Assembly (NCBI RefSeq): GCF_003312425.1
Contig: NZ_QNUX01000010.1
Location: 89,139 to 153,138, forward strand
Source: Flavobacterium psychrolimnae
GTDB taxonomy: Bacteria; Bacteroidota; Bacteroidia; Flavobacteriales; Flavobacteriaceae
Length of the DNA stretch: 64,000 nucleotides
Direction of reading: 5' to 3'
Below the pieces are notes generated by a model. It had not been told where the DNA came from and searched no databases. It saw nothing but the letters and a program-made list of their open reading frames with translations. The first letter of the stretch is position 1. The number at the start of each line of letters is the position of its first letter. The position numbers and the translations under genes are program-made. Positions 26,696 through 36,008 of this stretch are shown in pieces.

Positions 26696-28249
26696 ATGAT
26701 AACAATAGCAGATCAATTCGGAATGAAGGAAGCATTGGCGCAATTGGGTGTAAAAGCCATAAATGAAGGAACATCAACCGGGATAAACCATTTTTCAAAT
26801 GGGGAAATTCTTGAAAGTTATTCACCAGTTGACGGTCAGCTAATAGGTACTGTAAAAACAACTACGGCTGCTGATTATGAAAAAGTAATGCAAACCGCTA
26901 CCGAAGCTTTTAAAACATTCAAAATGATGCCTGCGCCACAACGTGGTGAAATCGTGCGTCAGTTTGGTGAAAAATTGCGAAAAAATAAAGAAGCTTTAGG
27001 CAAGTTAGTTTCCTATGAAATGGGGAAATCATTGCAAGAAGGATATGGTGAAGTTCAGGAAATGATAGACATTTGTGATTTTGCAGTGGGATTATCGCGT
27101 CAATTACACGGATTAACAATGCACTCCGAACGTCCAGGACACAGAATGTATGAGCAATACCACCCAATGGGAGTTGTGGGAATCATTTCGGCTTTCAATT
27201 TTCCAGTTGCCGTTTGGGCTTGGAACACGGCTTTAGCTTGGATTTGTGGCGATGTTTGTGTTTGGAAACCATCTGAAAAAACACCACTTTGTGGAATTGC
27301 CTGTCAAAATATTATAGCCGAAGTAATTAAAGAAAATAACCTTCCGGAAGGAATTTCATGTTTGATAAATGGAGATTACAAAGTGGGTGAAATGATGACT
27401 AACGACAAGCGTGTGCCATTGATTTCTGCAACGGGTTCTACTCGTATGGGGAAAATTGTTGCGCAAGCAGTTGCAGGTCGTCTTGGAAAATCATTATTGG
27501 AATTAGGCGGAAATAACGCCATCATTGTAACTCCGGATGCTGATATCAAAATGACGGTTATTGGTGCTGTTTTTGGTGCGGTAGGAACGGCAGGACAACG
27601 TTGTACATCAACACGTCGTTTGATTATTCACGAAAGTATTTATGATAAAGTTAAAGATGCAATTGTATCGGCTTACAAACAATTACGTATTGGAAATCCT
27701 TTGGACGAAAACAATCATGTAGGTCCTGTAATTGATAAGCATGCTGTGGAAATGTACAATAAAGCATTAGAAAAAGTTGTTGCTGAAGGCGGGAAAATCC
27801 TCGTTGAAGGCGGCGTGCTTTCTGGTGAAGGATTTGAAAGTGGTTGCTACGTAAAACCAGCAATTGCAGAAGCTGAAAATTCTTTCGAAATCGTGCAACA
27901 CGAAACTTTTGCACCTGTTTTATATTTATTGAAATATTCAGGAACTGTGGAGAATGCTATCGCAATTCAAAACGGAGTGGCGCAAGGATTATCATCTGCT
28001 ATTATGACAAACAATTTGCGTGAAGCAGAACTTTTCCTATCCGTAGTAGGTTCTGATTGTGGAATTGCAAATGTAAACATAGGAACTTCCGGTGCAGAAA
28101 TTGGTGGTGCTTTTGGTGGTGAAAAAGAAACTGGTGGAGGAAGAGAATCAGGTTCTGATGCTTGGAAAGTATATATGAGAAGACAAACGAATACGATTAA
28201 TTATACTACAAGTTTGCCATTGGCACAAGGAATCAAATTCGATTTGTAG
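26696..28249 (+). CDS. ALDH7-type aldehyde dehydrogenase
   Basis: The 517-residue protein matches the antiquitin branch (ALDH7, alpha-aminoadipic semialdehyde / piperideine-6-carboxylate dehydrogenase), which oxidises the aldehyde formed in lysine breakdown using NAD. Marks are GSTRMGK in the nucleotide-binding part, the general base E in LELGGNN and the nucleophile C in GQRCTSTRR. A lysine aminotransferase partner is not adjacent. The branch assignment is from overall pattern; substrate is inferred. Confidence 0.88.
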   Translation: MITIADQFGMKEALAQLGVKAINEGTSTGINHFSNGEILESYSPVDGQLIGTVKTTTAADYEKVMQTATEAFKTFKMMPAPQRGEIVRQFGEKLRKNKEALGKLVSYEMGKSLQEGYGEVQEMIDICDFAVGLSRQLHGLTMHSERPGHRMYEQYHPMGVVGIISAFNFPVAVWAWNTALAWICGDVCVWKPSEKTPLCGIACQNIIAEVIKENNLPEGISCLINGDYKVGEMMTNDKRVPLISATGSTRMGKIVAQAVAGRLGKSLLELGGNNAIIVTPDADIKMTVIGAVFGAVGTAGQRCTSTRRLIIHESIYDKVKDAIVSAYKQLRIGNPLDENNHVGPVIDKHAVEMYNKALEKVVAEGGKILVEGGVLSGEGFESGCYVKPAIAEAENSFEIVQHETFAPVLYLLKYSGTVENAIAIQNGVAQGLSSAIMTNNLREAELFLSVVGSDCGIANVNIGTSGAEIGGAFGGEKETGGGRESGSDAWKVYMRRQTNTINYTTSLPLAQGIKFDL

Positions 28250-28272
28250 CAACAAAATATAATAAACTAAAA

Positions 28273-28307
28273 AAGGCAATTTGAATAGTTCAAATTGCCT
28301 TTTTTTA
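28273..28307. terminator. Terminator after the aldehyde dehydrogenase gene
   Basis: A 13-bp perfect stem (28273-28285 with 28289-28301) with loop TAG is followed by a T-run. It lies 24 bases after the stop and faces the convergent outer-membrane protein gene. Confidence 0.88.
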
Positions 28308-28342
28308 TTTCAAATTCTTTGTAAACTTTCAGGATAATCTTT

Positions 28343-28840
28343 CTACAAATTGAAAGAAGCACCAATATTAAACGTGAATTGGTTGTTCAACTTATCAAAA
28401 CCTATTGGATTTGTTTTATAACTGGCAATTGGAATTCCAGCTTCGGTGAAAACACCAAAACCTTCGGTAAAGAAATAACGGAAACCTAAATGCGCACCAA
28501 AATTTCTTAGTCCCAAATCCAATCCTGGATAAATATCCATTTTTGGATCTAATTCAAAAACATTTCCCAAGTTTGCATTGAAACGTGCTTTAACATCTAT
28601 TCTATCGCCAAAATCAGGTTTGTTTCCTAAATCATCTTTAGAAACAGACAACAAATAAGAGGTAACAAATCCGAAAGACATGTTTTCTCCAAGACCAAAA
28701 TCAGAAGAAACACGAATTCCTGATCCTCCGTTTTGGAAGTTAGCTCCAACATCAAATTTAACGTCGCCTTTTCCTTTGAAAGCCTGAGCATTGATCAAAC
28801 CAACAGTCAATAGTAATATTAATGTAATAATCTTTTTCAT
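28343..28840 (-). CDS. Small outer-membrane beta-barrel-like protein
   Basis: I choose the start at 28840, where MKKIITLILLLTVGLINAQ is a signal peptide; the longer frame lacks this at its N-terminus. The 165-residue mature protein has alternating hydrophobic strands and ends in FNIGASFNL with a terminal aromatic/hydrophobic pattern, as in small outer-membrane barrels. No function is evident. Confidence 0.8.
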   Translation of the reverse strand: MKKIITLILLLTVGLINAQAFKGKGDVKFDVGANFQNGGSGIRVSSDFGLGENMSFGFVTSYLLSVSKDDLGNKPDFGDRIDVKARFNANLGNVFELDPKMDIYPGLDLGLRNFGAHLGFRYFFTEGFGVFTEAGIPIASYKTNPIGFDKLNNQFTFNIGASFNL

Positions 28841-28971
28841 ATGAAGATAAAATTTGTTTTTTATTGGAATATGGAATTTGCATATCTTGATTGGTGTTTG
28901 CGACCAATTTTCGGTTGTGCTCATTTCATACTCTTATTTTTTTAAGTGGTGCAAAAGTAGTTCAATAAAAT

Positions 28972-29697
28972 CTAATTTCTTCCTTTCTCGTCAAAATACA
29001 GTTGGCTCAAAGGTTCGCTTTGCCAAAATTCCTTGCTGTCAACATCCATAATAGTCAAGGGTCCTTTGAAAGCCGCTCCGGTATCTACGTTCCAAACATT
29101 TGCCTTTTGTACGGGCGTGGTTTCACCAATACGGGTAACGGGCGTGTGACCAATATAGATTTCTTCGTATAAAGTAAAACGTTTTGGATAAAAAGGGTGG
29201 TCAATTTTCATTGTTGTGTCTAATGCCAATGCGGTTTCCCACAAGGTTCTGTCCCAATAAAAAAGCCCAGGGAAATATTCAAAATCTACACCGTTCATAT
29301 TGGTAAAACCAGCATGAACATACAAACGTCGCTGTTCGTCCAGATGATAATTATCCAGAGATTTCAGGAATTCAATGTGTTTTTGCTTCGTTTCTGCGCT
29401 GACAGATTCGTAGGCCAAAACCGTAGCTTCCCCGCCATGTTTGTACCACAACAGATTGTCTTTGCTTTCATCAAGCCATTCCAGCAGTAAATCATCGTGG
29501 TTCCCGCGAATGCAAATGCAATTTTGTTTGGTTTTTAAATCAATGATAAAATCAAGTACCTGAGGAGATTGGCTCCAGCCATCAACGTAATCGCCCAAAA
29601 AAATTAGGGTATCTTTTTTAGTAACTTTGGCTCTTTCCATAATTTGGTGCAGCGCTCGCAAACCACCATGAATATCGCCTATAACAAGTGTTCTCAT
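28972..29697 (-). CDS. Metallophosphoesterase (serine/threonine phosphatase-like)
   Basis: The 241-residue protein has the calcineurin-like metal motifs GDIHGG (7-12), GDYVDG (about 36-41) and GNHDD (about 64-68), with later His in YVHAGF and GHTPV. This set is typical of PPP-type phosphatases and of ApaH-like enzymes. It is cytosolic and stands alone. The substrate, a phosphoprotein or a dinucleotide, cannot be told. Confidence 0.9.
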   Translation of the reverse strand: MRTLVIGDIHGGLRALHQIMERAKVTKKDTLIFLGDYVDGWSQSPQVLDFIIDLKTKQNCICIRGNHDDLLLEWLDESKDNLLWYKHGGEATVLAYESVSAETKQKHIEFLKSLDNYHLDEQRRLYVHAGFTNMNGVDFEYFPGLFYWDRTLWETALALDTTMKIDHPFYPKRFTLYEEIYIGHTPVTRIGETTPVQKANVWNVDTGAAFKGPLTIMDVDSKEFWQSEPLSQLYFDEKGRN

Positions 29698-30048
29698 GTA
29701 CTGTATTTCTTTTTATTAATGAAAAAATAGCAGAAAATAAGCACTATTTTTCAAGTCATAAAATTAAGTAAAAGTGTGATGAACCAAGCTTTTTTAGTTT
29801 ATTATTTTTTAAAAAATTAAAGAATTCGTGTTTTAACGTGAAATTGAAATATCACTGTTTTAGGTGATTGTTTTATTTAATTTTTCGGATTAGTTTTACA
29901 AAAAATTAAACTTTTTTCAAATGAGTACACTTGTTACGTTATCGTTGCTGTTAGCTAAAATGATTTGTCAAGTCTTAAAAGAATTGTTGGCTTTTATTCA
30001 ATAAAAAAGCTAATAAATTTGTTTTAAAACTACTTTATAATCAGATAA
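29698..30048. other. 351-base divergent region with a possible 27-codon ORF
   Basis: The gap between the phosphoesterase and the alpha/beta hydrolase genes is AT-rich. A small rightward ORF at 29921-30004 (ATG to TAA) would encode a 27-residue hydrophobic, amphipathic peptide starting MSTLVTLSLLLAK; whether it is expressed is unknown. A consensus -7 element TAAATTTG at 30014-30021 suits the hydrolase gene. Nothing else was recognised. Confidence 0.4.
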
Positions 30049-30828
30049 ATGCTTAAAATTCACCTACAAATATTGGTTTGTTTCCTTTTGTTAAGTTGTG
30101 CAACCAATAAAAACTTAACTATTGAAAAATTCAATAACCAAGAATTTGAAATCAAGTTAAATAGCGCTAATTGGCTGGATAATTCCAGAAACAGATTAAT
30201 TCCGGTAGTGTTTTATTTACCAATTGTAAATGATAAAATTTCAAATCAACAATTGGTAATAATCAGTCATGGATATGGAGAAAATAAGCCTTTCGCAAAT
30301 AAATCATATTCATACTTAACAGAAAAGTTAGCATCCAAAGGCTATTATGTAGTCAGTATTCAACATGAATTACCAACGGATGATTTGTTGCCTTTGACGG
30401 GAATCCCCCAAATTGTGCGACGATCAAATTGGGAAAGAGGAGCGGAGAATATCCTGTTTGTTCTGAATGAATTGAAAAAAATTAAACCAGAATTAGATTT
30501 CAAACATGTAAACCTAATTGGACATTCCAATGGAGGTGATATGACGGTTTTGTTTGCTCATAAATATCCAAAATTAGTTGATAAAATAATTTCGTTAGAC
30601 AATCGTCGGATGGAATTGCCCAGAACTTCCCAGCCTAAAATTTACTCGCTTCGCTCCAGTGACCAACCTGCAGATGAAGGAGTTTTGCCTACTGTTACAG
30701 ATCAGGAAAAGTTTGGAATAAAAATCATTAAACTCCCAAATACCATTCACAATGACATGAATGACAGCGGAAATAAAAAACAAAAAAGAGAAATTAATGC
30801 TTATGTATTGGGCTTTCTTACCGAGTAA
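30049..30828 (+). CDS. Alpha/beta hydrolase, lipoprotein
   Basis: The 259-residue protein has a lipoprotein signal with C17 in LLLSCAT. The alpha/beta hydrolase fold is shown by the oxyanion region ISHGYGENK and the nucleophile elbow GHSNGGD; the C-terminal IHNDMND holds a candidate catalytic histidine. It is probably an envelope esterase or lipase-like enzyme. It ends 20 bases from the convergent AlbA_2 gene. Confidence 0.87.
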   Translation: MLKIHLQILVCFLLLSCATNKNLTIEKFNNQEFEIKLNSANWLDNSRNRLIPVVFYLPIVNDKISNQQLVIISHGYGENKPFANKSYSYLTEKLASKGYYVVSIQHELPTDDLLPLTGIPQIVRRSNWERGAENILFVLNELKKIKPELDFKHVNLIGHSNGGDMTVLFAHKYPKLVDKIISLDNRRMELPRTSQPKIYSLRSSDQPADEGVLPTVTDQEKFGIKIIKLPNTIHNDMNDSGNKKQKREINAYVLGFLTE

Positions 30829-30848
30829 AATTTATAAAATAATTATAA

Positions 30849-31988
30849 CTACTGCACATCATATTTCATCTTTCTCAAAATACGCAACGCTTCTTTAAAC
30901 GATAAATACACTTGGTTGAAAGGTTTTAACAGTATTTTTGCATCAATCAGTTTTTGCTTGGCTTCTTCAAAACCGTTGAGGTAACAAATCATGAATGTTG
31001 AGGGTAAATTCTCTAAATCTTTGTGTTCCCGTTCGGATAACGAAACTCCTTTTTGGAGTTTGTTCAGCAAAGCAATATTGGAATTGTAAATGTGAAATAA
31101 CATTTTCTTGTTGAATTCTGGAGGCTGAAACAGCATCTCTCTTTCAATTTTGTAATAGCCATTATCATGAAAATGAATCGTTTGTTTTTCTAAAGGATAA
31201 TAGCTCGTTTTGTCATTTAAACCCAAAGGAACATATTCAATAATAGTAAAAGTATCTTCATTATAAGTGATTTCGACTACATCCTGAGCCGAGTAAAACA
31301 GCTTGATTTGTTCGTTTATTAATTCGATATCTACGCGTGATAAATACGTTTTCTCACGAGATTTTTTGGCAATTCCAGCCCAGCAAATCACAAATAATTC
31401 TTTGAATACTTTATACTTTGGGGCCATATCTTTGTGGCGAAAATTCATGAAATCAATCACGCCATCAAGTGTGTTTTCGATGCTGTTTCTGGAGTTATTT
31501 TCAATGCCAATTACGGTTTCCGTATTCTGATAATTTTTTTCAATTTCACCTTCGACTGGCATTGTGTTACTGCCTCGCCGTATAAAAGTACTGTTGGCGG
31601 GAATCGTGTGAATTCCTTTTTTGAAATGGGAAGTTTTGCTTTTTGGCTTGACCGTTACTAGTCCGATAACTTTATCTTTTGGCAAATTTGGGAATGGCAC
31701 ATTTTCGTACTGAATTTTCGGAGGATTCTCCAGATAAGCATTCACTAAATTCTGAATCCGACTGTCATCAAAAAAATCATCCCCAACGATAAGATTGTCA
31801 TGATCTTCCACTCCCACCACAATATAGGAATTGTTTGTAGGATTCGAATTAGACAGCGCGCAAATGTGTTTGAGAAATTTGGCTTTTCCTTCCCGAGTAT
31901 GCAAATTCAACTGGCGCTTTTTGTCATAAAAACTACCCTCATCATTGTGAGCAAGCAGGTTTTTGATAAGAATGCGTTTGTTGATCAT
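30849..31988 (-). CDS. ATP-binding protein with AlbA_2 (Schlafen-like) domain
   Basis: The N-terminal third (about 10-150) resembles the AlbA_2/divergent AAA-4 domain, with ALSNSNPTNNSYIVVGVED and the late FIRRGSNTMPVEG typical of it. Members bind nucleic acid or nucleotides and are often linked to transcriptional control or phage defence. The C-terminal part is unassigned. The 379-residue gene stands alone on its strand before an inverted-repeat spacer. Confidence 0.75.
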   Translation of the reverse strand: MINKRILIKNLLAHNDEGSFYDKKRQLNLHTREGKAKFLKHICALSNSNPTNNSYIVVGVEDHDNLIVGDDFFDDSRIQNLVNAYLENPPKIQYENVPFPNLPKDKVIGLVTVKPKSKTSHFKKGIHTIPANSTFIRRGSNTMPVEGEIEKNYQNTETVIGIENNSRNSIENTLDGVIDFMNFRHKDMAPKYKVFKELFVICWAGIAKKSREKTYLSRVDIELINEQIKLFYSAQDVVEITYNEDTFTIIEYVPLGLNDKTSYYPLEKQTIHFHDNGYYKIEREMLFQPPEFNKKMLFHIYNSNIALLNKLQKGVSLSEREHKDLENLPSTFMICYLNGFEEAKQKLIDAKILLKPFNQVYLSFKEALRILRKMKYDVQ

Positions 31989-32016
31989 ACAATTAGATTT
32001 TTAGATTTCTTAGACC

Positions 32017-32056
32017 GTTGGATTCTTAGATTCTCCTAATAATCTAAAAATCCAAC
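32017..32056. repeat. Inverted repeat between the AlbA_2 and SDR genes
   Basis: Bases 32017-32032 face 32041-32056 as inverted copies with one difference in 16, made of GATTTTTAGATT-like words that also occur on both outer sides (about 31992-32010 and 32057-32072). The hairpin fills the spacer between two leftward genes. Confidence 0.65.
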
Positions 32057-32072
32057 AATCTAAAAATCAAAT

Positions 32073-32828
32073 TTAAATATCTCTTTTTAAAATAGTCGCC
32101 GAGGCTTGCGCTGTGGGTAACACCAGCAAATCGGCAATATTTACATGGTATGGTCTGGAAACTACAAAGTGAATAATATCAGCGATATCTTCCGGATGTA
32201 AAGGTTCAAAACCTTTGTAAACATTAGCGGCTTTCTCCGTATCGCCTTTAAAACGCACTTCGCTGAATTCGGTTTCTACGGCACCGGGATGAATGGCACC
32301 AACCCGAATTCCATACGGATTCAAGTCCATGCGCATGGCTTGGTTCAAGGCGTCAACGGCATGTTTGGAGGCACAATAAACGTTTCCGTTCGGATAAACT
32401 TCTTTTCCGGCAATGGAACCAATGTTGATGATATGACCTGATTTTCGTTCGATCATTTGCGGGATAATTGCTTTCGAAACATATAAAAGTCCTTTGACAT
32501 TGATGTCAATCATGGCGTCCCAATCATCTAAATCTCCGTTTTGAATGGGATCTAAACCATGCGCATTTCCGGCATTATTAATTAAAACATCAATTGTGGA
32601 AAAAGCTTCCGGGATGGAATTGATGCTTTCAAAAACCGCTTTTTTGTCGCGAACATCAAAGGACAAAGTATGCACTTCCGTAAAATCCGAAAGTTCTTTT
32701 TCAAGAGCCTCTAATCGGTCTTCACGGCGTCCACAAAGAATAATTTTATAGTTGTTTTTAGCTAATATTTGTGCTGTTGCTTTACCAATTCCGCTGGTTG
32801 CTCCAGTCACTAAGGCTGTTTTAGTCAT
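32073..32828 (-). CDS. Short-chain dehydrogenase/reductase
   Basis: Start chosen at 32828 (MTKTALVTGATSGIG); the longer frame adds a low-complexity head. The 251 residues carry the cofactor motif TGATSGIG, the NNAG motif (INNAGNAHG), catalytic Ser in NIGSIAG and YCASK. It resembles the serine 3-dehydrogenase/YdfG-like group, which oxidises 3-hydroxy acids with NADP; the substrate is inferred. It follows the aldo/keto reductase gene by 49 bases on the same strand. Confidence 0.9.
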   Translation of the reverse strand: MTKTALVTGATSGIGKATAQILAKNNYKIILCGRREDRLEALEKELSDFTEVHTLSFDVRDKKAVFESINSIPEAFSTIDVLINNAGNAHGLDPIQNGDLDDWDAMIDINVKGLLYVSKAIIPQMIERKSGHIINIGSIAGKEVYPNGNVYCASKHAVDALNQAMRMDLNPYGIRVGAIHPGAVETEFSEVRFKGDTEKAANVYKGFEPLHPEDIADIIHFVVSRPYHVNIADLLVLPTAQASATILKRDI

Positions 32829-32877
32829 GAGTTTTTTTCTGTTTTTTGATTCTAAAGTTGCTGAACTGAACACTATT

Positions 32878-33750
32878 TTAGGCTACATCATCGCCCATGC
32901 TTGCGGTCCAGATGGCAAACCAATCTTCTTTGTCTAATTCTAATTCGACGGCTTTCATCAATGATTGAATTCGGGCAACATTTACGGTTCCTGCGATAGG
33001 AATTACTTGCGCAGGATGTTTTAAAATCCAGGAAAGTAAAATCGAATCCGAACCTAAATGGTATTTTGAAACTAAGGTCGCCAGTAATTGTTTCAATCTT
33101 CTGGTTTGTGGAATATCTTTTCTAAAAACAGATCCCAGCGGATTCCATGACATCGGTCGAATGTTGTTGGCTTGCATATAATCAAAACTTCCGTCGACCA
33201 TTGGCTCAAAATTCGTTGCCGAAAATTGCACTTGATTGTATAAAACTTCTGTTTTTTGACTAATTAATTCTGTTTGTGAAGACGTAAAATTAGAAAGTCC
33301 AAAATCGATGATTTTCCCGTCTGATTTTAGTTTTAAAACCGCCTCGGCAATTTCATCTGCCTGCATCAAGGGACTTGGTCTGTGGAGCAAAAGAACGTCT
33401 AAATAATCCGTCTGTAAATTTTTTAAGGAATTCTCAACGGACCAGATAATGTAATCTTTGGAATACTCGTAATGTTTAATTTTATTGTCTCGGTTTCCGG
33501 TTACCATTTGGATACCACACTTCGAAATCAACTGTAATTTTTCTCGTGCAATTTTACTGGAAGCGAATGCTTTTCCAAAGTCGGTTTCGGTGGTGTAATC
33601 TCCGTATATATCGGCATGGTCAAAGGTGCTGATTTTGTTTTCTAAACACACATTAATCATGTTTTCCATTTCTTTGGTATTGAGATTTTTATCCCAAATT
33701 CCCCAATTCATTACTCCCGCTACAATGGGTGATAATTTTGTTTTGCTCAT
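32878..33750 (-). CDS. Aldo/keto reductase
   Basis: The 290-residue protein is an AKR-family TIM barrel that reduces aldehydes or ketones with NADPH. The catalytic Tyr lies in DHADIYGDY, the Lys in ISKCG, and the His in LLLHRPSPLM. The pattern is close to YdhF-like oxidoreductases. It is probably co-transcribed with the SDR gene that follows. Confidence 0.9.
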   Translation of the reverse strand: MSKTKLSPIVAGVMNWGIWDKNLNTKEMENMINVCLENKISTFDHADIYGDYTTETDFGKAFASSKIAREKLQLISKCGIQMVTGNRDNKIKHYEYSKDYIIWSVENSLKNLQTDYLDVLLLHRPSPLMQADEIAEAVLKLKSDGKIIDFGLSNFTSSQTELISQKTEVLYNQVQFSATNFEPMVDGSFDYMQANNIRPMSWNPLGSVFRKDIPQTRRLKQLLATLVSKYHLGSDSILLSWILKHPAQVIPIAGTVNVARIQSLMKAVELELDKEDWFAIWTASMGDDVA

Positions 33751-33962
33751 GGTTTTTATTTTTTATTGAAATGCGTAAATCTTGTAATTCAAAGTATATT
33801 TTTCAAAGTTCTTAAAAATATAAAAATTGTATCACAATTAGTCCTTAAAATTAAGGCTTTTATTGAAGTTTTAACCATTTTTTAACATCTTACTTCTAAA
33901 AAAAAATTCAATTTGCACCTTCAAAACGAAGGCATTAAATTCAAGGTTTTAAAAATAATAAA

Positions 33963-34967
33963 ATGGAAGAAAATACGGCGACTTTAGACATCAGAGCAAT
34001 CAATGAAAAAATAGAAAGAGAGAGTGCTTTTATAGACCTTCTCACAATGGAAATGAACAAGGTTATTGTGGGTCAAAAGCACATGGTGGAGCGTTTGTTA
34101 ATCGGACTTTTGGGTCAAGGGCATATTTTATTGGAAGGTGTTCCCGGATTAGCAAAAACCTTAGCGATAAACACCCTTTCTCAAGCCGTTCAAGGATCTT
34201 TTAGCAGAATCCAATTTACACCGGATTTATTGCCAGCCGATGTTGTGGGAACAATGATTTACAACATTAAGGCTAATGAGTTCTCCATAAAAAAAGGACC
34301 AATCTTCGCTAATTTCGTCCTTGCCGATGAGATTAACCGTGCGCCAGCCAAAGTGCAATCAGCATTATTGGAAGCCATGCAGGAAAAGCAAGTAACTATT
34401 GGCGACACTACTTTCAAGTTAGACAGACCATTTTTGGTGTTAGCGACTCAAAATCCAATTGAACAAGAAGGAACGTATCAATTACCTGAAGCTCAGGTCG
34501 ATCGTTTCATGTTGAAAACAGTTATTGATTATCCAAAAATGGAAGATGAACGTTTAGTGATTCGTCAAAACTTAAAAGGAAGTTATGAAAAAGTAAATGC
34601 TGTAGTTTCTGTGGAACAAATTTTACGAGCTCAAGAAGCAGTTCGTGAGGTTTACATGGATGAAAAAATAGAAAAATACATACTTGATATCATTTTTGCC
34701 ACGCGTTATCCAGAAAAATACAAATTAGTTGATTTGAAACCATTAATCAGTTTTGGAGCATCACCACGTGGAAGTATCAATTTGGCGACTGCCGCAAAAT
34801 GTTACGCTTTTATCAAACGTCGTGGTTATGTAATTCCAGAGGATGTTCGTGCTGTAGTTCATGATGTATTGCGTCACAGAATTGGAGTTACTTATGAAGC
34901 AGAAGCCGAAAATATTACTTCAGTAGACATCATCAACAAAATCGTAAACGAAGTAGAAGTACCTTAA
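33963..34967 (+). CDS. MoxR family AAA+ ATPase
   Basis: MoxR ATPases act as chaperones that remodel or assemble partner proteins, often those with von Willebrand A domains. The 334 residues show Walker A GVPGLAKT (about 59-66), Walker B VLADEINRA and sensor 1 LATQNP. It is the first gene of the Bat operon; a DUF58 gene follows after a repeat-filled spacer. Partners in this operon would be the DUF58 protein, BatA and BatB. Confidence 0.94.
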   Translation: MEENTATLDIRAINEKIERESAFIDLLTMEMNKVIVGQKHMVERLLIGLLGQGHILLEGVPGLAKTLAINTLSQAVQGSFSRIQFTPDLLPADVVGTMIYNIKANEFSIKKGPIFANFVLADEINRAPAKVQSALLEAMQEKQVTIGDTTFKLDRPFLVLATQNPIEQEGTYQLPEAQVDRFMLKTVIDYPKMEDERLVIRQNLKGSYEKVNAVVSVEQILRAQEAVREVYMDEKIEKYILDIIFATRYPEKYKLVDLKPLISFGASPRGSINLATAAKCYAFIKRRGYVIPEDVRAVVHDVLRHRIGVTYEAEAENITSVDIINKIVNEVEVP

Positions 34968-35048
34968 AGTTTGTTTAAGGTTTAAAGTTTCAAGTTGTTG
35001 GATTACGAACTTGGAACGTTAAACTTTTAAACTTTAAACAAATTAAAA
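34968..35048. repeat. Inverted word repeat between moxR and the DUF58 gene
   Basis: The 81-base spacer is made of TTTAAAGTTT-like words. The left half (about 34970-34995) and the right half (about 35008-35040) are imperfect inverted copies around a short centre, so the transcript can fold into a long hairpin. It has no T-run at the end and lies inside an operon. Confidence 0.6.
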
Positions 35049-35912
35049 ATGGATACAAAAGACCTCTTAAAAAAAGTACGGAAAATAGAAATCAAAACCC
35101 GAAGATTGAGCGATCACATCTTTTCGGGAGAGTATCATACGTCTTTCAAAGGGCGTGGAATGACTTTCAGTGAAGTGCGTCAATACCAGTACGGAGATGA
35201 TATTCGTGCGATTGATTGGAATGTAACCGCACGTTACAACGAAGCGCACGTAAAGGTTTTTGAAGAAGAACGTGAATTGACCATGATGTTAATGGTTGAT
35301 ATTTCGGGTTCAGAAAGTTTTGGTTCAAAAAATCAATTCAAGAAAGATATCGTGACCGAAATCGCTGCAACAATGGCTTTTTCAGCGACTCAAAACAACG
35401 ATAAAATAGGTTTGATTTTGTTTTCGGATGAAATCGAATTGTACATTCCGCCAAAAAAAGGAAGATCACACGTACTTAGAATCATTCGAGAATTGATAGA
35501 ATTTCAGCCTAAAAGCCGAAAAACAGATATTGCTCAAGCTCTAAAATTTTTATCGGGAACCCAAAAAAAGAAAGCGATTGTGTTTGTAATTTCTGATTTC
35601 ATGTCGGAAGATTATGAGCACACTTTAAAAATTGCTGCAAAAAAACACGACATAACTGGGATTCGCGTGTACGACATTCGAGAAGAAAAAATGCCGGATT
35701 TAGGAATGGTTTCTATGCTTGATGCTGAAACCGGAGCAGTAGAATTGATAAATACCGGTTCGAAAGCAGTGCGAATGAATTATGAAAAACAATACCGTGA
35801 TAAAGTCAACTATTTTAAAGAAACGTTCAGTAAATCAGGTTCCGGTGTTGTAAACACAAGAGTTGACGAAAGTTATGTGACGAAATTATTAAGTTATTTC
35901 AAATCGAGATGA
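35049..35912 (+). CDS. DUF58 protein, von Willebrand A-like
   Basis: The 287-residue protein has the DUF58 pattern, with the segment YQYGDDIRAIDWNVTAR early and a MIDAS-like DISGSESFG (about residues 85-93) later. DUF58 proteins are usual neighbours and probable substrates or partners of MoxR ATPases. No membrane segment is seen. The next gene is the four-helix-bundle gene, not a Bat gene. Confidence 0.92.
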   Translation: MDTKDLLKKVRKIEIKTRRLSDHIFSGEYHTSFKGRGMTFSEVRQYQYGDDIRAIDWNVTARYNEAHVKVFEEERELTMMLMVDISGSESFGSKNQFKKDIVTEIAATMAFSATQNNDKIGLILFSDEIELYIPPKKGRSHVLRIIRELIEFQPKSRKTDIAQALKFLSGTQKKKAIVFVISDFMSEDYEHTLKIAAKKHDITGIRVYDIREEKMPDLGMVSMLDAETGAVELINTGSKAVRMNYEKQYRDKVNYFKETFSKSGSGVVNTRVDESYVTKLLSYFKSR

Positions 35913-35927
35913 TGATTTCAGATTTTT

Positions 35928-35953
35928 GATTAACGATTTTTGATTTTAGATTT
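35928..35953. repeat. Left arm of a 26-bp inverted repeat around a four-helix-bundle gene
   Basis: This arm matches 36411-36436 in inverted orientation over 26 bases with one difference, which would be a G.U pair in RNA. It starts 15 bases after the DUF58 stop. Surrounding bases repeat the word GATTTTTGAT. Together the arms enclose the four-helix-bundle gene. Confidence 0.85.
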
Positions 35954-36008
35954 TGTAGAAGTGGAAAATGGATTTTAGATTGGGAAAATAAAAATATAAT
36001 CATAATAA

